Shown here one piece after another: positions 35,766-44,461 of a stretch of DNA of 63,591 nucleotides. A model generated the notes under the pieces. That model saw only the letters and a list, made by a program, of their open reading frames with translations, was not told the DNA's origin and did no database searches. The position numbers and the translations under genes were made by a program. Source of the DNA: Bacteroidales bacterium. GTDB taxonomy: Bacteria > Bacteroidota > Bacteroidia > Bacteroidales > UBA10428. Each line of letters starts with the position of its first letter. Positions within the stretch are counted from its first letter, which is position 1. Location of the stretch: positions 1 to 63,591 of the forward strand of contig JAFGSZ010000046.1 in NCBI GenBank assembly GCA_016934395.1. The letters are read 5' to 3'.

Positions 35766-36688
35766 AACTTATATTAATTACATATATCGACCGGTCGGGA
35801 TCAACTTTATTGACTTACCAGTTAAGCAGGCATAAACAAATATTTGTGTTTCCTGAGGCAGGATATCTCAGCGGGATGCTTTTACACCATCCGTTTGACC
35901 GCTTTGAGCTATCCGGGTCTAAATTGCGAAGAATTTATGAAGATTTAAAAACGCATCATCAGTTAAAATATTGGCCGGTACAGGAATTATTAGAAAGAGC
36001 CAATACTCAAACTATAACCAATTTTGATTTTTTCCTGGAAATGTTGAAGGCCTATGCTATTGTAAATGGACATAATGAATCCATCTGGGTATTTAAGCAG
36101 CGAAATTTATTATCAATATTTCAAAACCGGCAAAAATTGTCTAAGAATGGCGTAGAGATTTTTTGTATTGGATTAATAAGAGATCCAAGAGCTGTTTTTT
36201 TTTCTGGAACACAAATATTAAAAAATTTCCCTCAATTTTCCTTTTCAAGGAATCCCTTAATTCTTACATACACATGGCTGAATTTTCTTGAGTATGCGAA
36301 CCGATACAATAAGTCATCGGATTTTTTATTACTTTCTTACAAAAATTTAATAAAGGATTTTGAATCTACCATTTATAAAATATGTTTATTTATTGGAATT
36401 TCGGATACTACCGAAGAATGGTCAGAACAAGGGAAGCTTTATAATTTGTTATCTCCTGAAGATAAAAAAATGCATCAAAATATTTTAAGACCACCGGATA
36501 GCTCAAAGATTTATTTCTGGAAACAGAAGCTCAAACCGGTACTGGTAAAAATTATTGAGCAATATGCGCTTCAAAAGTTACATTCAGATGAATATCAATT
36601 AACAAATCCTAAAGTCAATAGCATTGTAAAAAATTTGCTGATTTTATACTTCAAGCTGAGAATCTTTATCGGACTTGACAGGTATTAA
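35762..36688 (+). CDS. Sulfotransferase family protein (divergent type)
   Basis: 308 aa from a GTG start. The N-terminal loop is ITYIDRSGSTLLTYQL (about 5-20), the RSGST form of the PAPS 5' site rather than PKTxSW as in its two neighbours. The 3' site is IGLIRDPRAVFFSGTQ (Arg about 141). So it belongs to another branch of the sulfotransferase superfamily and probably has a different acceptor. It is the last gene of the operon, and its final 15 codons overlap the end of the convergent glycosyltransferase gene (36644-36688). Confidence 0.82.
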   Translation: MKLILITYIDRSGSTLLTYQLSRHKQIFVFPEAGYLSGMLLHHPFDRFELSGSKLRRIYEDLKTHHQLKYWPVQELLERANTQTITNFDFFLEMLKAYAIVNGHNESIWVFKQRNLLSIFQNRQKLSKNGVEIFCIGLIRDPRAVFFSGTQILKNFPQFSFSRNPLILTYTWLNFLEYANRYNKSSDFLLLSYKNLIKDFESTIYKICLFIGISDTTEEWSEQGKLYNLLSPEDKKMHQNILRPPDSSKIYFWKQKLKPVLVKIIEQYALQKLHSDEYQLTNPKVNSIVKNLLILYFKLRIFIGLDRY

Positions 36689-37489
36689 AAAATTCCAGAG
36701 GTATTTTTTTATCCGGATAAGAAAATCGGGAATCAACAGGGGCCATAAATCTTTAACTATAAAGAAAATCCCGGAAATGGGGTACCCCATTTTAATTATT
36801 GCATTCAATTTGGCTTTGATTACATACTTAAACTGTTCTTTTCTTTTTCTGATTGATATCATGTTGATATGAATTCTATAGTATGTAAGCGGTTCAGGCA
36901 GTATTTCACCTCTTTTTTTTGAAAGTATTCTCAGCCAGTATTCATAATCTTCTGAATTTTTATATTTCTCATTGTAGTACCCGATATCATTAATTACCTC
37001 ACGTTTAAAAACGACTGATGAATGACAAAATAAATTTCCTCGGCCTATTTGCTTTTTAATATCATCATATAAAAAGAATTGTTTTTCTTCTGATGTTCGG
37101 GGATTACCGAATTTATCTATTAACACCTTGGCTGTGCCCAGCAAAAACAGATTGGCATTATTTTTAAAATAGCTGATTTGTTTTCCCAACTTATTTTTAT
37201 GCCAAAGGTCGTCGGAATCTATACGGGCAATATAATTCCCCAGTGCTGATTGTAAACCGATGTTTAAAGATTTAACAATGCCCAGGTTTTCCGGATTTGT
37301 TATAATTTTTATTCTGTTATCAACAGATGAATAGTGATTTATTATTTGAAGAGTTTTATCTGTAGAAGCATCGTTAATAATGATAAATTCAAAATTCGTG
37401 AATACCTGCTGTAAAACAGATTTTATAGCATCCGCTGTATATTGTTCAGAATTAAAGACAGGCATTATAATACTAACTTCAGGATTCAT
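36644..37489 (-). CDS. Family 2 glycosyltransferase
   Basis: 281 aa. Classic GT2 GT-A start VSIIMPVFNSEQYTADAIKSV (about 5-25), FIIINDASTDKT with the nucleotide-binding Asp, the metal-binding ARIDSDDLW (about 89-97), and the acceptor-side SSVVFKREV and NSEDYEYWLRI, the ED motif that supplies the catalytic base. Likely adds a hexose or similar sugar to a surface glycan. It is the last gene of the minus-strand operon; its start overlaps the upstream GT4 gene by 11 bp and its end overlaps the convergent sulfotransferase gene by 45 bp. Confidence 0.92.
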   Translation of the reverse strand: MNPEVSIIMPVFNSEQYTADAIKSVLQQVFTNFEFIIINDASTDKTLQIINHYSSVDNRIKIITNPENLGIVKSLNIGLQSALGNYIARIDSDDLWHKNKLGKQISYFKNNANLFLLGTAKVLIDKFGNPRTSEEKQFFLYDDIKKQIGRGNLFCHSSVVFKREVINDIGYYNEKYKNSEDYEYWLRILSKKRGEILPEPLTYYRIHINMISIRKRKEQFKYVIKAKLNAIIKMGYPISGIFFIVKDLWPLLIPDFLIRIKKYLWNFLIPVKSDKDSQLEV

Positions 37490-38612
37490 TGTTGCCTCCC
37501 AGTGTGTTTAATTCCCCAACAATTTTTTCTGCAAGCTCATACCACGAGGGGAATTTTTTTCTTTCGTGTCCTGCTGTAGGATTTTTGTTATAGACGTTTT
37601 CAGGGTTCTCAAATTTATTTACTAAACTTTTATATATTGAATTTGCAGAATATGGATTAAAATAATTTGCATGATCAATGCAAATCTCGCGGGCAAAATT
37701 AAAATTTGAAACAAACAAGGGTACGTTAAATTTAATAGCTTCTGCATAAACCGAAGAATTTGATTCAAGTATGGAGGGTAAGATAACTCCATTAAACCGG
37801 GTATAAAACTGTTCGAGATTAAAAGAATCAATTTTCCCCAGGTTTTCTATGTAGGGTTTTATTTCAGGATGATTTATTTTTTGAATTAATTTCCGGGCTT
37901 TTTTTCCCTGAGAATTATCGATAGTTAAGTAAATCTTATAGCTTAAATTTTTCGCTTTAAAAAGTAAGGCTACATCATATAATATTTCTAGATTTTTATG
38001 CGGGTAATACCAGCTGAATGCAAGTAAATTAGTTTTGGAACGATCAATATTAAACTGTCTGGATGAAAGTGTTTCTTTTTTTAGTATAGAATAAGTATTC
38101 GGAATAATTACAATCTTTGGAATATTAGAAAATTTGCGCTCAAGTAACTCTTTTTGCAATCTTGTTTGAGAAAAAATCAACTCTGTAAACCGCAATCTAT
38201 TTGAAAATATAAAATTTCTAATCTTATGCTGAATCAGATTATTGAGAGACAAATTCAGATTTTTTAGACTTGAAGCTGTTACAAAAGGATTATCAAATAA
38301 TATTGCTTGTTTAATATGTAAGGGCAATGGAAGGTTTCCCAAATTAAAGACAAGGTCTGCATTGTGTTTTGAAATGATTTTAGGTATCCGGTATTTTTCA
38401 ATAAAAATGCGGAATATTTTTTTTAGCTGAAAGCTGGTTAAAGGGTAAAAAAGAATTTGATTATTAATTACAGATTCGTAACCACAGCCTGCTGGAGCCA
38501 CCAAAATTACTTTTGACCAATTTTCAGGTTTTCTGAAAGCATATAGAAAATTTAGTGCGACGGAAAGTCCGCCACCGATTTTTACAGTACTGGCATTAAA
38601 CAAAACTACCAT
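37479..38612 (-). CDS. Family 4-type glycosyltransferase (GT-B fold)
   Basis: 377 aa. An N-terminal GGGLSVALNFLYAF glycine loop (about 13-26) and the C-terminal Rossmann domain start NLLAFSWYYPHKNLEIL (about 192-208) are typical of GT-B enzymes of family 4. The EX7E-like region near 287-295 reads ILESNSSVYAEAIKFNVPLFVSN, with Glu289 and Glu296 roughly at the expected spacing. It transfers a sugar from a nucleotide donor, both unspecified. It overlaps the GT2 gene downstream by 11 bp and lies 77 bp after the deacetylase gene. Confidence 0.88.
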   Translation of the reverse strand: MVVLFNASTVKIGGGLSVALNFLYAFRKPENWSKVILVAPAGCGYESVINNQILFYPLTSFQLKKIFRIFIEKYRIPKIISKHNADLVFNLGNLPLPLHIKQAILFDNPFVTASSLKNLNLSLNNLIQHKIRNFIFSNRLRFTELIFSQTRLQKELLERKFSNIPKIVIIPNTYSILKKETLSSRQFNIDRSKTNLLAFSWYYPHKNLEILYDVALLFKAKNLSYKIYLTIDNSQGKKARKLIQKINHPEIKPYIENLGKIDSFNLEQFYTRFNGVILPSILESNSSVYAEAIKFNVPLFVSNFNFAREICIDHANYFNPYSANSIYKSLVNKFENPENVYNKNPTAGHERKKFPSWYELAEKIVGELNTLGGNNES

Positions 38613-38689
38613 AATTTTTAAAAGCTAAAATTATTTTCGGTCTTGTACGTTACAGATTGAAAAACTTGTAGATAAACAAAGTTATCTGA

Positions 38690-39301
38690 TTACCCGATTT
38701 TATTAAAAACAAAATTCTTTTCTGAAAAATATTCCAGCACTTTTGGTAAAGCATACAACATTCTTTCTGAGGCTTTAACCGAATCGTGAAATACAATTAT
38801 TGATCCCGAACGGGTATTCTGAATTACATTTTGCAGGCATTTTTCATTTGAAATATTTGCATCATAATCCTGACTCAATACATCCCACATGATTATTTTA
38901 TAAAAATTTATGAGTTTTTTTAACTGCGAACGTTTAATTTTCCCATAAGGTGGGCGAAATAATACTGAAGGAATAACAGACTGAGCATGTTTAATATCAT
39001 TAAAATATTCTTGATTTTTGGTTTTCCAGCCCTTTAAATGGGAGTAAGTATGATTTCCGATTGTATGTCCGGAATCTTGTATTTGTTTATATATTTCAGG
39101 ATGTTGTTCCGCATTTTTTCCGATACAAAAAAAAGTAGCTTTTGCTTTATATTGTTTTAGAATCGCTAGCACCTCGGGTGTAATTTCAGGTGTCGGGCCA
39201 TCATCGAATGTCAGGTAAATTTCATTATTTTTATTCGGAATATTCCATATAAGACTATAATATAACTTTTTAAGAAATATAGGTGTGCGTGAGGGTATCA
39301 T
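38690..39301 (-). CDS. Polysaccharide deacetylase (NodB homology, CE4)
   Basis: 203 aa with the NodB fold: the metal/catalytic motif LTFDDGPTPE (Asp-Asp at about 32-33), the metal-binding GNHTYSHLKGW (HxxxH), RPPYGKI, and the late VFHDS motif with the catalytic His. It removes N-acetyl groups from GlcNAc-type residues in peptidoglycan, chitin-like or capsule chains. No clear signal peptide, though a hydrophobic start is followed by aromatic residues. It starts 3 bp after the DUF2723 gene, so the two are tightly co-transcribed. Confidence 0.9.
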   Translation of the reverse strand: MIPSRTPIFLKKLYYSLIWNIPNKNNEIYLTFDDGPTPEITPEVLAILKQYKAKATFFCIGKNAEQHPEIYKQIQDSGHTIGNHTYSHLKGWKTKNQEYFNDIKHAQSVIPSVLFRPPYGKIKRSQLKKLINFYKIIMWDVLSQDYDANISNEKCLQNVIQNTRSGSIIVFHDSVKASERMLYALPKVLEYFSEKNFVFNKIG

Positions 39302-39304
39302 GAA

Positions 39305-42300
39305 TTACTGTGCGTAAAAATTTAATGCAAGCGCATACTGATGAAACTTTTCTTCAAATTCACTTCTTAATTCCTCAAGGTTATTATCCCCGGAATATTG
39401 AAGCAGTTCACGTAAAACGTGCATATTCAGACTTTTTTCATATGTAAGGTAACTTTCAAATTCACCGGTTAAACTCACATAATAATCCAGTTCATTATAG
39501 GTATTTCGGGCAAGTATCTGTGCCATTTCTTTTCCTTTTTCAATTTGTCCTGCTTTAAAATAGCTTTCTATAATGGGCAGCATAAAAATATTATACGGTA
39601 GAATTTGATCAGGGATCAATTCAGTGCACCTGTCAAGAACAACTGCTGCAGAATCCATTTTGTTTTCTTCAATTAAGGATTCTGCAAGTTGTGCAAAACT
39701 GTTTCTGATATTCGATAACATCCGGGTAATATTTTCATCGAGATAAACATTAGGATTATCTATTCCTCCCCATCGGAATTTATTGATCATGTTATCGTAT
39801 GTAATTTCGGTATCTATACCTCCACGGTTATATCCCCTGGGTTCATATTTTATGGGTACTACTCTGTATGCCAGTCCCTGTACCTGGAAATATTCTTCAA
39901 GATTTAAATAGTTATCGCTGGATACTGTAATGGCAAAATATACAGGCCGTTCCCAATTGCTGGCAGACAGCATATCAAGAACCATAATATTACTTTTTGT
40001 AATATAGTTTTTATTAATGGTCCATTCTACTGAAGGCACCAGTAAACTTGCCAGTTCTCTGCGTACTGCATGGGTTTCCATAATAATTGCTGAATCTGCC
40101 GGAATACTGAAATTACGGGTTGGTATATATTCTATTCTTTCCCGGTAATTTGGAATATGTTTGGTCCGTGGATCATCGTCAGCAAGAAATTCCAGGGCGA
40201 CTTTTACATCTACAAAATTTTTAATACGATCATCAGGCACCAGGGCTACATATTCCAGTTTTCCCTGCATGTAATCCTCCCTGGTTAAATTCATTGGTAA
40301 AGGATCAGAATCGTAAGCTTTCCGTTCCATTTGTTCGATATACCAATCTGCACCAAGGTAGCTTAAATTTACTACCCTAACATCGGTACGAACACCTTCC
40401 ACTTCCTGAATATACCACAATGGGAATGTATCATTATCTCCATTGGTATATAATATAGCATCCGGCGCACATGAATTAAGATAATCATAGGCAATATCCC
40501 TTGCCACATACCGGTCAGACCGGTCATGATCGTCCCAGTTTTCGGTAGCCATAAGAAACGGTACCGGCAGTGATAGGATTATTGCCAACAAAGCTATTAA
40601 AACGTGGTTTTTTATTAAGATTCCTGATAATTTCATGATAATTATTACTATTATCGAAAGACCTCCCAGATAGATAAGAGACAAGGAAAGGCCCAGAGTT
40701 TTGGTAATAATCATATCCAGGATCAGTATTACAAAAACAATAATACCGGCATACAATCCTTTCGTATAAATGGTGCGCCAGGTAATTTCGGTAGCTGCCT
40801 TAAATAAAGCAGCCACACCCAAACCAATCCAGATGGCAAAAGCATAAAATGAGCCCGAATATGCATAATCTCTTTCCCTGGGCTGGAAAGGATACTGGTT
40901 TAGATAAATTACAATTGCAAATCCGGTAAGCAGAAATAAAGCAGCAACTACCCAGAAATTTTTATTATCGCTTTTAAATTGTGAAAAAATTCCAAATAAT
41001 CCCAATAAAAGCGGCAACATAAAATAGATGTTCCTTCCTTTATTTTCCAATAATATTCTCGGCAGATTCTCCTGATTTCCCAAACGTGCTTCGTCAATGA
41101 ACTTTACGCCACTCAGCCAGTTACCTTTATTAATTTCAAACTTACTATGTCCCTGTATATCATTCTGACGACCGGCAAAATTCCACATAAAATACCGGAT
41201 GTACATATGGTTCAACTGATACCGGAAGAAAAACCTCAGGTTTGCAATAAATCCAGGAGTTCTTTTCGGACTTGAATAATCGTATACAATGTTATTTTGA
41301 TTATCGCGTAAAACATTTCCATTATTATCTAACCTTGGATTATAAAGTTCATTCTCCCTAAGTTTTGCCCATTCGATATATGCTTCAATATGCTGGTTAT
41401 CCGGGCTGTACATTCTTGGGAAAAGGGTCAGATAGTTTTTATCATAGTTATATTTTGGTTTACGATACGCTATTTTATATTTACCTTCTGAGGCATAATA
41501 AATTGGTTTTCCGTCTTTGCTGTCTATTACCGGTGCATTAAAATATTGTCCGTAAATCAGTGGTCTGTCCCCATATTGTTCACGATTAAGATACGATAAC
41601 AGATTAAACAGGTTTTCCGGATTATTCTGGTCCATAGGTGGATTGGCCTTAGATCGGATAACAATAGTGGCATAGCTAGAATAACCAATTAAAATTACGG
41701 TTATAGACACAATAATTGTATTGGCAAGTGCTATTTTTTTTCGATAGGTGTAATAAATTCCCCAGGTTATTCCGGTTAACAGGAGAACTAAATAGAATAT
41801 AACTCCTGAATTATAGGGTAAATGGAACCCGTTTACAAATAAGCGTTCAAATACCTCGGCTAATTTAACTACACCGGGAATAATAACGTACATTATACCG
41901 CCAAGTATTACTGCTGAAACAAAAAGCGCTTTAAGTACTCCCTTTGTATCGGATTTATATTTTCTGAAATAGTATACCAGTACAATGGCAGGAATTGCCA
42001 AGAGGTTTAATAAATGTACGCCAATGGAAAGGCCCATAAGGTAAGCAATAAGTATAAGCCACCTGTTGGCAAATTTTTTATCCGCAATATTTTCCCATTT
42101 TAATATCGCCCAGAAAACTAAGGCTGTAAATAATGATGAGGTGGCATAAACTTCACCTTCAACGGCCGAAAACCAAAAGCTGTCTGAAAAAGTATATGCC
42201 AGCGATCCGATCACACCACTACCCAAAATTAAAATTATGGCAGCTGATGATATTTGATTTTCGGATTGGGATACAAATTTTTTGGCAAGATGAGTGATGG

Positions 42301-42589
42301 TCCAAAACAGGAATAAAATAGTAAAAGCACTTGCCAGCGCAGATAACGAATTTACCATTTTTGCCACACTGGTGACATCGTTTCTTGCAAAAATTGTAAA
42401 AAAACGGGCAAGGATCATAAAAAATGGCGCTCCGGGAGGATGTCCCACTTCGAGTTTGAATGCTGATGCAATAAATTCTCCACAATCCCAAAAACTGGCG
42501 GTTGGCTCAATTGTAGATAAATAAACAATGCTTGCAATAATAAATACAACCCAGCCAACAAGGGTATTTAATAATTGAAATCGTTTCAT
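39305..42589 (-). CDS. DUF2723 membrane protein, protein O-mannosyltransferase-like
   Basis: 1,094 aa from the ATG at 42589; the frame is open to 42664, but the family begins around MKRFQLLNTLVGWVVFI. About twelve transmembrane helices fill the first two thirds. The DUF2723 signature ASFWDCGEFIASAFKLEVGHPPGAP begins near residue 25 and places an acidic pair in the first lumenal loop, as in PMT-type GT-C enzymes. The C-terminal third is soluble and periplasmic. The human relative TMEM260 is a protein O-mannosyltransferase, so a role in starting protein O-glycosylation is a reasonable inference. It is followed 3 bp later by the deacetylase gene. Confidence 0.88.
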   Translation of the reverse strand: MKRFQLLNTLVGWVVFIIASIVYLSTIEPTASFWDCGEFIASAFKLEVGHPPGAPFFMILARFFTIFARNDVTSVAKMVNSLSALASAFTILFLFWTITHLAKKFVSQSENQISSAAIILILGSGVIGSLAYTFSDSFWFSAVEGEVYATSSLFTALVFWAILKWENIADKKFANRWLILIAYLMGLSIGVHLLNLLAIPAIVLVYYFRKYKSDTKGVLKALFVSAVILGGIMYVIIPGVVKLAEVFERLFVNGFHLPYNSGVIFYLVLLLTGITWGIYYTYRKKIALANTIIVSITVILIGYSSYATIVIRSKANPPMDQNNPENLFNLLSYLNREQYGDRPLIYGQYFNAPVIDSKDGKPIYYASEGKYKIAYRKPKYNYDKNYLTLFPRMYSPDNQHIEAYIEWAKLRENELYNPRLDNNGNVLRDNQNNIVYDYSSPKRTPGFIANLRFFFRYQLNHMYIRYFMWNFAGRQNDIQGHSKFEINKGNWLSGVKFIDEARLGNQENLPRILLENKGRNIYFMLPLLLGLFGIFSQFKSDNKNFWVVAALFLLTGFAIVIYLNQYPFQPRERDYAYSGSFYAFAIWIGLGVAALFKAATEITWRTIYTKGLYAGIIVFVILILDMIITKTLGLSLSLIYLGGLSIIVIIIMKLSGILIKNHVLIALLAIILSLPVPFLMATENWDDHDRSDRYVARDIAYDYLNSCAPDAILYTNGDNDTFPLWYIQEVEGVRTDVRVVNLSYLGADWYIEQMERKAYDSDPLPMNLTREDYMQGKLEYVALVPDDRIKNFVDVKVALEFLADDDPRTKHIPNYRERIEYIPTRNFSIPADSAIIMETHAVRRELASLLVPSVEWTINKNYITKSNIMVLDMLSASNWERPVYFAITVSSDNYLNLEEYFQVQGLAYRVVPIKYEPRGYNRGGIDTEITYDNMINKFRWGGIDNPNVYLDENITRMLSNIRNSFAQLAESLIEENKMDSAAVVLDRCTELIPDQILPYNIFMLPIIESYFKAGQIEKGKEMAQILARNTYNELDYYVSLTGEFESYLTYEKSLNMHVLRELLQYSGDNNLEELRSEFEEKFHQYALALNFYAQ

Positions 42590-42669
42590 TTTTATATGAT
42601 TAATGAGCAAAACAAATAACGAGAATTTTATTGAATAAAAAAAAACAGCAATACCTAAAATCAATGACT

Positions 42670-43173
42670 TTAATAATAATATCTCCAGGGTTTATTTTTC
42701 CAGATTTCGCCAGCATAATCTACACCTATCCGGGAACCCATGTTATATTTTTTTACAGGTTTAGCATCACTTACCCATATTCGTTCCGAGGTTGTTAAGT
42801 CTTCTCCATAATACGATTTATCAATGCCCATTGCCCGGGTGAGTTTTCCGGGACCGTTAAATTCTTCCACTCCCCTTATTAGCACTGCCTGGGGAATATT
42901 GTCCGGACCCGAAACAAAATTAAGCATCCAATACATGCCGTATATTAAATATACATATATGTATCCGCCTCTGTGAAACATTATTTCTGTGCGGTTGGTC
43001 TTTCCTTTACTGGCATGGCAGGCAAGATCTTCCATACCCCTGTATGCTTCCACTTCATTTATTCTGAATATTCTATGGTTTTCCCCGTTGTGCAGGTGAA
43101 TTTGTTTACCCAATAAATCAGGAGCAACTTCAAGAACATCCCGTATAAAAAAATCTGTATCCAGTCTTTTCAC
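42670..43173 (-). CDS. mpg: DNA-3-methyladenine glycosylase (AAG/MPG family)
   Basis: Base-excision repair enzyme that removes alkylated purines. 167 aa from a GTG start, shorter than the usual 190-200. All core motifs are present: DVLEVAPDLLGK, the catalytic EVEAYRG (Glu about 41), DLACHASKGKTNRTEIMF, GGYIYVYLIYGMYWMLN, and the C-terminal GSRIGVDYAGE and PWRYY. The loss is in loops between motifs, so the enzyme is probably active. It lies 80 bp upstream of the DUF2723 gene on the same strand and could be the first gene of that operon, but a functional link is unlikely. Confidence 0.9.
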   Translation of the reverse strand: MKRLDTDFFIRDVLEVAPDLLGKQIHLHNGENHRIFRINEVEAYRGMEDLACHASKGKTNRTEIMFHRGGYIYVYLIYGMYWMLNFVSGPDNIPQAVLIRGVEEFNGPGKLTRAMGIDKSYYGEDLTTSERIWVSDAKPVKKYNMGSRIGVDYAGEIWKNKPWRYYY

Positions 43174-43516
43174 TAAAAAACTATTTATATAGTATTATTT
43201 CAGACAAAAATAGAAAAAGAAAATATTCTAAAATCGAATTAATTTAAGCATTAGTTTACAACCGCAGATAAAATATTTTATTACATATTGTATAATATAT
43301 TGCAATATGCAATAGAATAACAAACACTTTTAGCAATTTTGTTTTCCACGTATGCCGGGAAATTGTGCAATATCGGAGTTAAACTATTTAGTATTGAAAT
43401 AATTAATAAAATACCTGGAAATTTGTTGTATTATTAAAAATAATTGTATTTTTGCACTCCACATTTTTCAGGATGTTTGAAATAATTATAATTTATAAAT
43501 AAACGGATTAATTAAA
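43174..43516. other. 343-bp intergenic region between mpg and rplM
   Basis: Divergent region holding the mpg promoter (unseen) and the rplM promoter. It contains a perfect 12-bp palindrome ATATTGCAATAT (43297-43308) and a short untranslated leader before rplM with a CCAC (about 43459) that could pair with the GTGG at the rplM start codon. No ORF or RNA gene is evident. Confidence 0.5.
43422..43454 (+). promoter_or_regulatory. Promoter for rplM-rpsI
   Basis: TTTG (43422-43425), 21 bp, TATTTTTG (43447-43454): both Bacteroidota housekeeping sigma elements are exact matches. Transcription should start near 43460, giving a leader of about 57 nt before the GTG. Confidence 0.75.
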
Positions 43517-43972
43517 GTGGATACTTTAAAATATAAAACAAAGTCGGCAAATAAGGCTACAGTTAAGAAAGAGTGGTATGTGATAGACGCAACAAACCAG
43601 GTGCTGGGAAGATTATCTTCAGAAGTAGCCAAAATTATTCGCGGGAAGAATAAACCTGATTTTACCCCCCATGTTGACTGTGGTGATAATGTGATCATTA
43701 TTAATGCTGAAAAAATCAGGTTAACTGGTAAAAAATGGACAGATCGTCAGCATTTTAGCCATTCAGGATATCCGGGAGGACAAAAGATAACCACTCCGGC
43801 TGAAATGCTTAAGAAAGACCCGACCAGAGTTTTAGAACATGCAATAAAAGGCATGTTACCGAAAAGTCGTTTGGGAAATGCGATAAGTAAAAATTTATAT
43901 ATTTATGTTGGTGCCGAACATCCTCATGAAGCTCAACAACCAAAAGAACTTAATTTTAACAGCGTTAAGTAA
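43517..43972 (+). CDS. rplM: 50S ribosomal protein L13
   Basis: Large-subunit assembly protein, 151 aa. GTG is the start: the family's Bacteroidota N-terminus [20 protein letters not shown] begins exactly there and no ATG is close. Core signatures are [29 protein letters not shown] and GMLPKSRLG. It is co-transcribed with rpsI 5 bp downstream, the universal L13-S9 pair. Confidence 0.97.
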   Translation: MDTLKYKTKSANKATVKKEWYVIDATNQVLGRLSSEVAKIIRGKNKPDFTPHVDCGDNVIIINAEKIRLTGKKWTDRQHFSHSGYPGGQKITTPAEMLKKDPTRVLEHAIKGMLPKSRLGNAISKNLYIYVGAEHPHEAQQPKELNFNSVK

Positions 43973-43977
43973 TTATT

Positions 43978-44364
43978 ATGGAAATTATTAATTCATTAGG
44001 CAGGAGAAAAACGGCAGTTGCCAGGGTTTATATTAGCGAAGGGAAAGGAAAAATTACCGTAAATCACAAAGATTATAAAGAATATTTTCCTCTTGAACAA
44101 TTCCAATATATTGTAAAGCAACCGCTTCAAGTTGTTGCAGCAGAAGATCAATATGATATTAAAGCCAACCTTTATGGGGGCGGTACTAAAGGTCAGGCAG
44201 AAGCACTTCGGCTGGCTATTGCAAGGGCAATGGTAAAAATTGATCCTGAAAATAAAGAAAAACTAAAAGCACAAAAGCTTCTTACCCGTGATCCCCGTGA
44301 AGTAGAGCGGAAAAAACCGGGTCAGCCAAAAGCAAGGAAAAGATTTCAGTTTAGTAAGCGATAG
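43978..44364 (+). CDS. rpsI: 30S ribosomal protein S9
   Basis: 128 aa. N-terminal SLGRRKTAVARVYI, GGGTKGQAEALRLAIARA and the basic C-terminal tail ending KARKRFQFSKR, whose last residues reach the P-site tRNA. Five base pairs after rplM. It is followed by a small hairpin GTTTAG-TAT-CTAAAC (44379-44393) and then rpsB 97 bp later. Confidence 0.97.
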   Translation: MEIINSLGRRKTAVARVYISEGKGKITVNHKDYKEYFPLEQFQYIVKQPLQVVAAEDQYDIKANLYGGGTKGQAEALRLAIARAMVKIDPENKEKLKAQKLLTRDPREVERKKPGQPKARKRFQFSKR

Positions 44365-44378
44365 GAAATATAACCTTT

Positions 44379-44393
44379 GTTTAGTATCTAAAC
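44379..44393. other. Hairpin between rpsI and rpsB
   Basis: Perfect inverted repeat GTTTAG-TAT-CTAAAC, 14 nt after the rpsI stop, with no T-run after it, so not a standard terminator. It may be part of an rpsB leader or an attenuation or processing site. Confidence 0.4.
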
Positions 44394-44461
44394 TGTTAAG
44401 ACTTCCAGGTATTTGGAACTACTTAATAGTTGACAAATCAGAACGTAAACAATAAATAAAT

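Noticed and set aside
28874-36688. Mobile island carrying the surface genes
   Set aside because: No integrase, transposase, direct-repeat ends or tRNA junction is present, although the sulfotransferase region looks AT-rich by eye.
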